The notes under the pieces were generated by a model. It saw nothing but the letters and a program-made list of their open reading frames with translations. It searched no databases and was not told where the DNA came from. From NCBI GenBank assembly GCA_015680685.1, contig MNCI01015901.1, positions 138,335-202,334 on the forward strand: DNA of 64,000 nucleotides, in the 5' to 3' direction. Each line of letters opens with the position of its first letter. Positions within the stretch are counted from its first letter, which is position 1. The position numbers were made by a program, and so were the translations under genes. Below, piece after piece: positions 12,540 through 23,219 of this stretch. The DNA comes from Gnetum montanum (lineage: Eukaryota; Streptophyta; Gnetopsida; Gnetales; Gnetaceae).

Positions 12540-12975
12540 ATGTTGAACTACAAACCTAGTTTAAGGTCTTGGTAGACCATATGTTGTGCTAGTTTAAGGT
12601 CCTAGTAGACCTTGAACCTAATTTAAGGACCTGGCAGACCATGATGTGCTAGTTTATAGTCCTAGTAGACTATTATGTGCTAGTTTAATGTCGTGGCGGA
12701 TGGTGGAAGCTATGCCAGTTTAACATCATGACATAAGATTGAGCTATGCTAGTTTAAGCATTTTGGAAAACTAATTCTTTGGATGCTAATTTTAGCATCA
12801 TGGTGGACAAATGCTATGGATGCCAGTTTTAACATCGTGGCCCAAGGAAATTCTATGCCAATTTATAGTCATAGCGAATTTTTTTGTGCTAGTTTATAGT
12901 CATAGTGGACTTTCTATGCCAGTTTATAGTCATAGTGGACTATCTATGCCAATTTATAGTCATAGAAGACTTTCT
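12540..12975. repeat. Tandem repeats in element D, copy block 1
   Basis: About 12 diverged copies of a unit near 33 bp with the core 'gctagtttatagtcatag' then 'tggac'. The last four copies (12850-12975) are cleanest. Related repeats occur at 16260-16390 and 31785-32095, all inside D. Such 3' tandem repeats are typical of Tat/Ogre-like elements. Confidence 0.75.
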
Positions 12976-13329
12976 CTCACCTTGCTTTACCATTGATGTG
13001 TTGTTGCATACTAGGCGTAGTATGGTTTCCGGTATTAGTGGTTTACTGGATTGGAAAATTCATTGCCATCATGGTGAATGAGCCTAAATGATCCATTGCC
13101 ATAGGCCTTGACGACTAGGAAAGGTCCTTCCTAGTTAGCTAAGAATTTGTCTGCAGGTTCAAGAATGGCCTTGAGGACTAGGTCCCCCTCCTTGATCTAG
13201 TGTTGATGCTAATTGTGATGGTGCTTCTACCATTACGTTTGTTGGTACCAGTCAATTCAACCAAGCATTTGCATGTGCTCCTCCTCTATTGAGTTGAGGT
13301 CTATGATTCTCGACTCATCATTTTAAGCC

Positions 13330-13985
13330 TAGTAAATGAAGCTTGAGATGATTATACAAAGTGATGGGACCTAAAATTCAAGAGGCAACATGGCTTTAGA
13401 TCCATAAACCAAACTATATGGCGTCTTACCTATTGTAATTCTTCATTTTATATAGTAGGCCTAGAGTGCGTAGATCAATTGCTCGTGCCATCATCATTTG
13501 CTGCTGTGAAGCATCTTCCTTAGAAGATTGTTGATGACCTTGTTTGTGGCCTCCCCTTAGCCATTCACCTATGGGTAGTAGGATGACAAAAAGGAATGTT
13601 TGATTCTGAAGCATTCGCAAAAGGCATTAGTCTCAGCACTACTAAATTATGGCTTATTATCTGTGACTATGTTCATAGATAAACCAAAATGGGACACTAT
13701 GTTATCAAGTATGAATTTGCAGACCTACTATTATGTAGTCTTCCAAAGGGGAATAGCTTCAATCCACTTTGTAAAATACTCAGTTGTGGTTAGATGCTTT
13801 CACACTATATCCTTTTGGGTAGTGGTTAGATGCTACGATGGTTCACCCTGTAGAAAGTACAACTTGATATCATCATACCACTTTACTGCATGGGTTGTAC
13901 TTAATGTAGCTATAGATGCAATGTCAATTGTTTGTGTGACAAGCATAGTGCAATCTACCACCATGGTGGACAATGCATAAAACAT
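13330..13985 (-). pseudogene. Element D integrase, N-terminal part missing
   Basis: On the minus strand the core reads 'EYFTKWIEAIPLWK', 'MNIVTDNKP' (second catalytic Asp), 'IKHSFLSSYYP' and 'GEATNKVINNLLRKML' (catalytic Glu). A C-terminal 'YSLVYGSKAMLPLE' follows. Just upstream is 'WYDDIKLYFLQGEP', which in this family precedes the zinc-binding domain by many residues. So the H2C2 zinc finger and the first catalytic Asp are deleted. A 13-bp direct repeat (13792-13804 and 13822-13834) lies at the join. Confidence 0.75.
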
Positions 13986-14900
13986 TTCCAAGTGTAATTC
14001 TTAAGGCTAGCATAGCTAATGCATCAACAATGGTCTTTTTTTTGTGGGGGATATGATGAACATCAGCAATTGCAAATTGCTTAAGCAAGTGCTTTTCCAA
14101 GTCATAATAAGGCTTCAAGTATTGGGCTTTGCAAGCATAAACCTTTGTAACTTGGTTGATAACTAGTTAAGAGTCACCTCGGATCACTAGGTTTTATATA
14201 CCTAGGTTGATGGCTACTAAGATACCTCGAAGGAGATCTTCATACTTCACCACATTGTTAGTCATGGACATGTGAAATGATACATGAAGGGTTGGGTTTC
14301 CATAGAGGGGAATGTGATGACTGCAATAGCACTACCCCCTTGAGAGGTTGAAGTGCCATCGAAGTGTAAGAGTACCTCAAAGTTATCAAGCACTTGGCTT
14401 ATGCTAGTAACATGTTCATCTAGAAATTTTGGATCTATGGTTGCTTGGTCATCGATTGGGGAGGCTATAAGTTATGCAACTATTGCTTAACCTTTCATTG
14501 ATGCTTATGCAATGTAATGTAGGTAAAACTTAGTAATTATTACTTTTCAACATGTAATATGACTAATCTTGTATATGTTCATTGTAATGGCTTGGAGTAC
14601 ATTGCTCTTGCATATGATGTTTACTTGGTTGCAAAAAAGATAATGCTCCACTTCTTAAGTGTAAAGACTAAGGCAAGGCAAGTCTTTTCAACATCATTGT
14701 ACTTCACTTCATACACAACTAATACATGTCTTAGGTAGTTTACAAGGATCTCTATACCATCATCTCACTTTTGGCAAAGCAAAGAGGTGATGGATGTGTC
14801 TAAGATGGTAAGGTGGATGTAGAATGGTTTGTCTTCTTGCAAAGGGTAGACTGCTAGAAGTTGAGCTAGATCCTATTTAAGGTTGTCGAATGTCACTTGG
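13924..14900 (-). pseudogene. Element D RNase H region
   Basis: The open frame 14118-13924 reads 'MKPYYDLEKHLLKQFAIADV' then 'IVDALAMLAL', the end of the additional RNase H-like domain known from Tat elements. The stretch up to 14900 fills the interval between RT and this point but is badly broken. Confidence 0.6.
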
Positions 14901-14902
14901 CA

Positions 14903-15604
14903 TTAAGCTATCCACTCAAAGTGGACTCCTTTTTTGAGCAAGTGTTGCATTGGCTGCAACTTGTTAGTCAACCACGTGATAAACTGACATGTGAATTGCA
15001 ATCTAACTTGTAATCCACATAGCTCCTTAAGTTTTGCTGATGGTGCTAAGTCGATAATGACCTTAACCTCATCAAGGTCTATGCATATGCCTACTTCAGA
15101 TAGTACAAAACCTAGCATGCAACCCGTCTTGATGTTGAAGACACATTTCTTAGGATTCAACCTAAGTTCATGCTTTAGGCAATGCTTGAGCATAAGGTCT
15201 AAATCATCTACATGGTTTTGTAATGCCTTGGATTTAACCGCTATATCATCAATGTAATCATTGAGTAGACCTAATAGGTAATCACTAAAGATGTACATCA
15301 TGGCTCGTTGATAAGTCACTCTTGTGTTCTTAAGTCCAAAGGGCATCATGATGCAACAAAAAGTACCCCAAGGGGTCATGAAGGTAGTACTGAGTCGGTG
15401 CTCTAGGTTGATATGAATCTAGTTGTATCCTGAGAACCCATCCATGTAGGATAACAAAGCATGGTTAGTCGTAGTATCAACTAATTGATCAATACTAGGC
15501 AATGGAAAATTTTCTTTAATGATCACCTTGTTGAGGTCATAGAAGTATATGCAAATGTGTATACTTCCATTTTTCTTGGGCACAACCACAATGTTGAAGA
15601 CCAA
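14903..15604 (-). pseudogene. Element D reverse transcriptase
   Basis: Two open frames cover most of RT. 15604-15419 has 'VVVPKKNGSIHICIYFYDLN' and 'FPLPSIDQLVDTT' (motifs 1-2). 15379-14903 has 'PFGLKNTRVTYQRAMM', the intact catalytic 'YIDDIAVKS', and the thumb 'LRLNPKKCVF'. They are separated by a short disrupted segment. The spacing and the YIDD box are those of Tat elements. RT is followed leftwards by RNase H and integrase in the normal order. Confidence 0.9.
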
Positions 15605-15619
15605 TCTGCATAGTCAATA

Positions 15620-16139
15620 GTCTAGATGAAGCTAACTTTGTAGAGATTGGTGATTTCATTGCAAACTACCAAAACCACCTCAAGGCTAACCTTGTGGGCT
15701 TTCTACTTGATTGGTTTCATGCTAGGATTGAGGATTATGTTGTGTTGCACTACGTAAGATCTAGGCCTGTCATGTCTTCATAAGACCATCCAAATGTCTT
15801 GATGTTATTGTTGAGTACTTTTGCAATTTTTTGGACATGTTGAGATTCTAACAAAGAACTAAGTTTTAATGTTTTTAGCTTGCCACTATATGTTGCTACA
15901 AGAACCTCAACAAGGGAATCCTCAGTGACATCACTTGCCTCTAGATCTAAAGCCCTAACTAGATGGTCTAGCCAATCTAGTGATGCCTCAATGGATGTTA
16001 TGTAGTCATCATAGGCTAAAGGTTCAAGGTCTAGGCATTGTGGATCGATACATCATGTAAGATCACCATGTGGCCCAGTGAGGACCAGTAGTGAATGAAG
16101 ATGCTCTTACATAGACATGTTGTAAATCCTGCAATAATC
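15620..16139 (-). pseudogene. Element D start of the RT exon
   Basis: The minus-strand frame contains 'LVEVLVATYSGKLKTLKLS' and 'FGWSYEDMTGLD', the segment found just upstream of RT in Tat elements. It is fairly open except for TAG/TGA codons that look like C-to-T or G-to-A changes. It starts just after a strong splice-acceptor-like sequence. Confidence 0.65.
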
Positions 16140-16160
16140 CTACAAAAATAACCAAAAAAA
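16140..16160 (-). promoter_or_regulatory. Splice acceptor-like site of element D
   Basis: The minus strand reads TTTTTTTGGTTATTTTTGTAG with the AG at 16141-16140. This is a long pyrimidine-rich run and a TAG acceptor directly before the RT exon. A second AG follows 11 bases later. It pairs logically with the donor-like site at 32421. Ogre elements are known to have an intron between protease and RT. Confidence 0.5.
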
Positions 16161-16259
16161 GTTCAAGACACACCTATCTTAATGAGAGAAATATGCATAG
16201 TTAAAGAAGACAATGTGATAAAATCTTGCCTAAGTATGTAAATGTGATTGTAAAAGTAA

Positions 16260-16390
16260 GGGATGCATGGGCCAATTTTAGGCCTCGATAAGCCATGGGG
16301 TTGCCAGTTTAACATCATAGTAGATAGATGAAATGTTATTTTAACATCATAATGGATGGTCAGGCATGCTAAATGCATTTTTGAAACAAG
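16260..16390. repeat. Tandem repeats in element D, copy block 2
   Basis: About three copies of the 'gccagtttaacatcat' unit related to the 12.5-kb and 31.8-kb blocks. It lies next to the 5' end of the embedded plus-strand gene. Confidence 0.6.
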
Positions 16391-16578
16391 TATTGGTATG
16401 TCAAGAAAAAAAAACTAGTTGGGGCGCTCACTAGGAAATATGAAAAATTCAAAATTTTTCTAAGTTTGGAGACTGCTAGAAAAATCAAAAAAAATTCTAA
16501 CTCTACTGACTACACTCACACCTAACTATGCTCAGCACCATTGAGCATAGTTCCAAGTAGGTAAAAAGTTAAGTGGTT

Positions 16579-16610
16579 CCCAAGGGTATATAAGTGTGTT
16601 TTACCCTTGG
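16579..16610 (+). promoter_or_regulatory. Putative promoter (TATA in a hairpin) of the embedded gene
   Basis: TATATAA at 16587-16593 lies in the loop of a perfect 8-bp inverted repeat, 'ccaagggt' and 'acccttgg'. An ATG with a 78-codon frame (16686-16922, 'MSHQNGHWHPSM') starts about 93 bp downstream, a plausible spacing for transcription start plus leader. Function is inferred. Confidence 0.4.
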
Positions 16611-16685
16611 TAAATTTGTCATTTTCAAAAGGTAAAAAAGGACTTCTCAAAGTGTAGCACGGTTGCAAGAACATAGTTTCCAACA

Positions 16686-16922
16686 ATGTCGCACCAAAAT
16701 GGACATTGGCACCCTAGCATGGCCAATATGGATGAGGAAGAACAAGTCCAAGAGCACCTGCCATGGGCATGTGTAGAGGAACGAAGGACATCATTGACTA
16801 CCAAGTACCCTAACTATGCTCACCCCTTCATTTTTGTTGTTTCTGCATTACTTGCTTACCTTATACACTTAGGCATTTTGCATGGGTTTTGGGGTTTGGA
16901 TTTGCTAGCGCCCTATCATTGA
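16686..16922 (+). other. Possible first exon of the embedded gene
   Basis: An open frame starting 'MSHQNGHWHPSMANMDEEEQ', acidic then hydrophobic near its end. I recognise no family. Its link to the downstream exons at 18.7 kb and beyond is suggested only by strand, promoter position and lack of another start. The splice joining it was not found. Confidence 0.3.
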
Positions 16923-16929
16923 AAGGGCC

Positions 16930-17740
16930 ACTGCCACCATGGCCATGCGGCTGTGCATGCTAGGCATGGATTTCTAGTTGTGATTTTCTAAGGGTGAGGA
17001 TTTTGGTAGCTACAGCCACTACAATGGTCTATGCAAGTATGGATGGGGAGGCCATAGGTCTACGCAAGGTCCAAACAAAAAATTATTTTTTATTTTCTAT
17101 GTGAAATGTCTAGTGGGGTTTAGTGGTGACCCTAGAGATGTTGCTTATAGAATAGGGATGTGGCTGAGGGTCCCTACAACAATGACATTTTTATGCATAA
17201 GTTGTGGCCACGAGGGCATGTGGTAAGGAAGCACATGGATGTGAATGGGGTTTGCTAGTGGCCCCCTACTGTGGCAGGGACCACCACCATTGTAGCCACC
17301 ATAGCCACACAATAGAGGGGGGAGTGCATGGTTGCAAAGGTTTCCCCATCTTTTTTTTGTTTAGACTATGAAGGGATGATGGCTTCAATTAGTTTTCTAC
17401 CTAGGCGCATGGGAAAGGTAGAAATTGTAGGCTCAGTAGTGGTGGCTAGGAGCCACCGCCCATAGGGTTGGGAGTGTAGCAAGGGATCCCTACCATTTTT
17501 TTGATTTTTCATCAATTTTGTTTCCTATGCAAGGTAGGGACAAGCATTTGGCCGCAACCCTAGGGCCACTACCAGTAAAGTGTAGCATGCAATGGAGGGT
17601 TCCTACCCCTTACTTTCATTTTATTTTGGATTATTGCTATGAGGGGCAGAGAACTGTGGGTACTGGTGAAAACTATGAATGGCCACCACAAGGTAGGGAT
17701 ATGGTAAAATTACTTGTTAATTTTCTTTTTACCACTAGGG
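16930..17740. repeat. Diverged tandem repeats upstream of the embedded gene
   Basis: Five or so degenerate units of 120-270 bp. Each has a G-rich part with 'ggccac', then 'gggtccctac' or a variant, a T-rich run, and 'ctatg..gggg'. T-rich runs are at about 17085, 17350, 17500, 17620 and 17715. No coding sense is visible. Confidence 0.45.
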
Positions 17741-18660
17741 GCAGTAAGGGGGAAGTGTGGAAAAAGTGCCATTGGTGCAACTGCAATGGGCACTAAGTGC
17801 ACAACAATGAAGACTTCAAGGTGCATAAGTCACTGTGTTGAACTGTTAGTTTTTTCTTTTTTCTGCAAAAGGATTGTCATTTTTGGGGTTATGGTTCCTA
17901 GGAGCATAGTCAGCAATTAAAAATTTCTCCTTTAAGATTTTTTGACTTTTGAGGCTATGCCCTCTGGGAGCATAGTTAACAATTAGATTTTTTCGATGGT
18001 GACTACACTCTACAATTACCAGAGCATAGACAATGGTTGCAGAGTTAGAAAAAATTTGAATTTATAGATTACACTCCTAAAGGTAGCCTAGAGTTAGAAT
18101 TTTTCTTTGAATTTTTTTGGACTACATTACATGAAGTTAGAAAAGTTTTGGAAGATTTTAGGCAAAAATGTTAAACTTGTGAGATGCAAAATGATAATGT
18201 TGTATTACCAAAATGTGCAAAGTATAATGCCACACATGTGAACATGTGAAACAAGATGTTAATGCTACAAAAACATGCTTTACCGTAGTGAGTAATAGGC
18301 ATGTCAAATGTGTACATTGACATCCTACACCTGCGAGGCCCCAAGTGGCCCTAGGATATTCTCATTACCAAGTCATGCTATGTCATGCAAAATTTTGCTA
18401 AGGGTAAATTAATGTGTTTTTGCCAAAATGCATCTATTGTAAACTAATGCTATGCTCATCGCTTGTGTGATCACAAGGTGTTGCTGAAGTCAATCTTGGT
18501 CATCATGGAACTTGTTGGCATCCTTTGCTACATGAGTAAGCCTGTGCCCAACATGCCTACATCAAATATGAAGTTGGGTCATCAAGTGATATGGTTTCAG
18601 CCAAGGGCATCTGATTCCTAGCATTCCTGCTACAACACTACAGTGTGACTATGTGATCAC
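17741..18660 (+). other. No clear feature
   Basis: Contains short 'gactacactc' / 'gagcatag' motifs resembling the D LTR, then mixed sequence. It may hold untranslated exon or intron of the embedded gene. Confidence 0.3.
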
Positions 18661-18928
18661 ACTTAGTAGTAGAGGCTACGAGTACCATCATCAAGACATT
18701 GTTGCCTAAGGCCAACCAGGACATACTGAGGTTTATGTCTAATAAGCCCACAACTAGTGATGATCGAGTGGGTGGTTCAAGGTGAGGCCCTAAGGGAACT
18801 CATCCCTTATCTAGGATCTAGGGAATGCTAGAGTTCTCTTGCTATAACAAGAGAAACACCCTCTTCATGGCTCTACGTGTGCATATCCTGTTCCAAAACC
18901 CACCTAGAACCATATACTATGCTAGAGG

Positions 18929-18934
18929 GTAAGT
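18929..18934 (+). promoter_or_regulatory. Splice donor split from its acceptor by element C
   Basis: 'GAGG|GTAAGT' with the donor GT at 18929-18930. C's insertion site is 10 bases further on. The matching acceptor is 'gatactag' at 28503-28504, with a 'gctaac' branch-like site upstream. Without C and one duplication copy the intron is about 85 bp. Confidence 0.65.
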
Positions 18935-18938
18935 GCTC

Positions 18939-19782
18939 TGATGAGTCATGATGTCAGGACCGCAATATTGCATCCATGATATCGGGTCCGTGATATTGGA
19001 GCTCGATAAGCGATACCGAACACCCAATATCAAAATCTATCTCGTTTCCTATAAATAAGAAACTAGGGCACTTGGTTTCAGTAGTAGTTTTCTTAGTCCC
19101 TTACCCGAACTATTGCAATTCTGCCTTTCCAAAGTTAGAATTATTTCTAAGTGTTTGTAGTAGGATTCATAAAGTGAACAGATCTTTATTCGAGCATTAT
19201 GTACCTAAGCACACCTTGTGGCCAGAAATAAAGACAAACTTTTTGATAAACCTTGCAACATTCAAAATAGTTTATTTATTGCATTTAATGTTATTTAAAA
19301 TTATTTAATGCTTTCATTAGTTAATTGGCTATTTTATTGATTTGTTAATTTTCAACAAGTAAGCACACTTAGAATGACCACTTCGAGCATACGTGGAACA
19401 CTTGGTAACCCAGTAACAACTAGCATTTGGTAATCCAAATAGTGTTACACTAGTTCAGGATGTGTACGGAGAGTGGGAATAGATGCTAGTGTTAGGACTA
19501 GTTAGAACCTAGCTAATTAGCTAAATTAAATTAGTTACTTAATTATTTCATTTCTCCCTTTTTAGCACTAGGACATAAAACCTAAAAAGCATAAAAATCA
19601 TATACCTTAAGTTTACTTAACCATACAATCATGCCATATGAGTAAGCTTGTGAAGACAATGATGACCTAACCGATCCTTGTTCTATGAAGGTGCATAAGC
19701 ACTTAGTCATTGGAGTTCGACAAAATTGCACATGAATGCTTGTATTCGTATGGTTGAGCATAGGGGTACTTTGCTCTCATCA
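18939..19782 (+). repeat. Element C 5' LTR
   Basis: Begins TGATGAGTCATGA and ends 'ctctcatca'. U3 holds a 14-bp-periodic GATATC array (18961-19035). TATAAATA is at 19050-19057. Confidence 0.9.
18961..19035 (+). promoter_or_regulatory. 14-bp-periodic U3 array of element C
   Basis: 'atat' cores start at 18965, 18979 and 18993, then related 'atac' and 'atat' cores at 19013 and 19027, in steps of 14 bp. It lies just upstream of the TATA box. In the right LTR the cores are at 27620, 27634, 27654 and 27668. Confidence 0.6.
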
Positions 19783-19783
19783 T

Positions 19784-19801
19784 TAGTATCATTGCTGAGG
19801 A
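19784..19801 (+). other. Element C primer-binding site
   Basis: Reads TAGTATCATTGCTGAGGA. It differs from the Athila tRNA-Asp site TGGCGCCGTTGCCGGGGA at seven positions, all G-to-A or C-to-T. It starts one base after the LTR's trailing T. Confidence 0.7.
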
Positions 19802-19923
19802 ACTTTGTTGTTTGTGCGCTAATTAAAACTTAGGAAATCTTTCCATCATTGAAACGAACCCTTAGGGTTATTGACCCCATAATCATCAAGAAGAGAAGAG
19901 TATTACACACTAAAGAATTAATC

Positions 19924-22350
19924 ATGTCTCCTTCTTCTTACAAGAGTGCCTCACCACCTAGGTTCAACACAATGAATAATTGGAGGCATAGAACACATGA
20001 TGACCTGCTAATGCCCCAACAATTTCGCTTGGTATACACTCATCCCAATGAGTATGTACCAGACTTTACCTTTATCCTCCACCAGGATGAACATTTGCGA
20101 TGGCATGATTTAGAGGTGACATAGTATTACCTCCCAATCACTCAATCCTAGGCATGCTTCTTCATGCTCTCACACAAATTGGTATACAACATTTACAATC
20201 AAAATACATTGTGCATAAATAAGATTCAAGGGATTATCAACCTATGGAGGCACAACATCAAAGGGACATGCAATAAGAGAGACAATACAAATCTATGAAG
20301 GGGAAGTGGTCTAGAGATGTTCTATATGTCCTAAGTGAAAATGAGGGTGGTGAACCTACCTCAGGAGGTTTTCCACAAAATGATGTTCCTCCCATTGACT
20401 TTGGTCAAGGGGTTGTGTATCAGAACCTTCACTCAACCATCCATAACCTAGGTTTTGATACCAATGGAAACAAAGGGTCCAAAAAGGAACACAAATGCAT
20501 GATAAAGATGGGCATTCTAATTGTAACTGCAACCGAGGCCATGACCACTGAAGAGAAAGTAGTTGGCACCATCATGGTGATAGCCCTCCTTCCTCTTCAC
20601 CTTCATCATCTCCTTCCCCCTCTCCTTTAGGATCATAATGCAGTCACAAAGGAAAAGACCCTGGGGATAATGGTAGGCAAAATAGGGATCATAGAAAAAA
20701 TAGTCAAGAGATAGGACAAGGGCATTCTAGAGAAACACATCACAAAAGAAGGGAGAGTAGGGAACAACATAGGCATCATAGACACCATAGATAGTACGAT
20801 CACAATGAACCCCTACTCGCTACCCGAAGTATGCTCAATATAATTGAGGTTGTTAGGATCCCAACAAGGCACCAAAAGGATAGTAGGATCAAAAGATTAG
20901 ACATGAACAATATCCCATGATTTGAAGAGGGATGCAATGCTAATCCTCAGAATCATCTACAAGCATTCTATGATGTATGTGCCTTGCAAAATATAGAAAA
21001 TGAATAGAAAAAACTAAAGTTGTTTCCATGGATACTGATCAAAGAAGTGAAAAGCTGGTACCAGTCCTTAGAGCCAGAATCCATTCGCCAATGGAGTACC
21101 ATGTTAGAAATATTCAATGATAAGTATAAAATATACTCTCGAGTGTCCAACCTACGTAAATAAATCCAAGGATGGAAACAAGGAAGACACAAACCCTTAA
21201 ATGCTACCATGGGCCGATATTATGCACTATTACATCATTGTTCTGGCCATGGTTACTCGTAGAGGGAACAACTACATCATCTTGTAGAGGGGCCTAGGTA
21301 CAAAACACGAAGAACCCTTGGGACTTATGCCTAAGGAAGACTCTTTGAGCTTAGAGCCCATCAAGTACAAAGATTGTTGGAGAAGGTTTCCAAAGAGGAA
21401 GGTGAGTTAAGGAAAAGAGAGAGCATGGAAGAATACAACAAAGATCCTTCCCTCTGAAAGAAGGAAGTTAGATTTTATGAGGATGAAGAAGAGTCATCAC
21501 TTGAAGAGACGGTGAATAGGAAAAATTTTCCCAGTCAAAAATTTGCATCAAAAGTATTGGCAAAGGTAGATAAAATGTTGGACTCCCTAGATAATAAAAT
21601 TCAAATTGTTCTCAAATTAATAGAGGAGTCTAGAGAGCAAGGTAGTGACCGAGAGAGGAGAAAAAAGAAAGAAGATAAATATGCACATAAAAAATGTAAG
21701 GGCAAGGTTGCCATCATTGAAGAGGCTGTGGATTCAAACACAGACAATGATGGCAGATGTGAGATATGCCAATATGACCATCCTAAAGGATGTTGCCCAG
21801 TAATCTCACATCTACAAGAGTCTAGGGTGTATGCACTAAACCCATAATTAAACAGACAACAAACACCCCAAAAGTTACCTTATCCTCAAGGTAACCCAAG
21901 GTAGTTCCACCAACCCTTGACATATTATCTAAGTGGAACTCCACCACAACCAAATAAATAGTATCAACAGTGGAAACACCCACAATCATGGGGAATGCCA
22001 CGACCACATCAATAGTACCCTTACTGCCAACCTGACCCATACGAGTACTACATGCAGCAACCAATCTCTCCACGTGACTCCACCAGTCACATCACTCCTT
22101 AGCTTCACTACCAAGTCCACGTGTACTGTAGAAATTCTTCTCCTAGGGGTGATGTTCCACAAACATATTATCCTTCTTATCCAACCGCACCTCTTCCATC
22201 CTCAGCTCCATTATCACCTACTCTAGCTATACAGGGTGGGCTCCCTACCTAACCATAGCAACATAACACTACAAGGGCTATCAACCCTCAACTTACTGTT
22301 GGTTCAGACAACTGCATAAAAAAGAGACCTTTCTTTAGAACCAACAATCC
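19924..22350 (+). pseudogene. Element C gag
   Basis: Starts at 'ATGTCTCCTTCTTCT' (19924), matching the gag start of F at 39299. The capsid lies around 20900-21350 and is homologous to the gag of elements E, F and G ('NQ..LQAFYD' type, 'WYQSLEPESIRQW'). At 21758-21796 the zinc knuckle reads 'CEICQYDHPKGCCP', with spacing C-X2-C-X3-H-X4-C. After it comes a Pro/Tyr/Gln-rich tail. Several frameshifts and stops are present. Confidence 0.75.
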
Positions 22351-22489
22351 AACTTAGTCCTTGCAACTATAAGTGGCTAATTCTCCAAAGGCCTTGCCAT
22401 CATTTGAATCTTTAGAGCTTCCTTCAAATCAAAGATTGCACTTAACGCCATGGTCATGTTGACTCATGCCATCACTGACTAGATTAAAG

Positions 22490-22930
22490 ATAACCATCTT
22501 CCTAGGAAATTCTCTAATCCTGGAAGTCCTATTATATATTTACAAATTGCTGGGAATGAGCCTTGCAAAGTTCTTTTGGATTTAGGTTCTGGTGTTAACT
22601 TAATCTCTCAAGAAATGTATAAATCCTAGAACCTAATACCATTAAAAAAGAGTAATATTCATTTAGAGTTGGCTGACCAGTCCATCACTATCCCATTAGG
22701 ACTAGTGGAGGACATTGTCACCACTATTTATGGATGGCCATATCCAGCTGATTTTCTAGTGATTTAAGTTAACAACTGTAAAGGGGACTTCCCAATCATA
22801 ATGGGAAGAGCATGGCTAAGCACAATAGATTCATGCCTAGGAATATGTGATCTTTCCCTAGAAATATCAAAGGAAATTTTTTTTGGAAAGATCAAGAAGA
22901 AGAAAGTTCCATGCATCGCATATAGTGACA
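22490..22930 (+). pseudogene. Element C aspartic protease
   Basis: The frame reads 'PCKVLLDLGSGVNLISQEM', the retropepsin active-site loop as D-L-G-S. About 70 residues later comes 'FPIIMGRAWLSTI', the conserved helix near the C-terminus with G-R-[AP]-[WF]-L. D-L-G rather than D-T/S-G is common in Athila-type proteases. One in-frame stop follows the active site. Confidence 0.75.
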
Positions 22931-23219
22931 CACGGTGTAATTGTGTGCAGAAGTCCTAGTTTGTACAATGTTTAACATTGCCTACATGCAACCAGTGTGC
23001 ACAAATAACTAACATACAAAGATGCCTGTATGCAGCAGCCACAAGATAGGAAGGCACCCATGGGCTGATAGCTAACCAAGAGAGCAACTCAACTATATGC
23101 ATGGAACCAACTGAGAGCTTGACTTGAGCCTACATCGATAGTATAAACACATTAGAGCAAGTCCATCACCAATTTCCAAGTCCTGATATCAAAAAAATCA
23201 ATTGGGAGAAGTTGGAAAT

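Noticed and set aside
11384-12975. CRISPR-like array
   Set aside because: Repeats are diverged, have no constant spacers, and the DNA is from a plant; they are retrotransposon tandem repeats.
16686-16922. Firmly calling this the first exon of the embedded gene
   Set aside because: No donor/acceptor pair linking it to 18.7 kb could be found, so it is only listed as possible.
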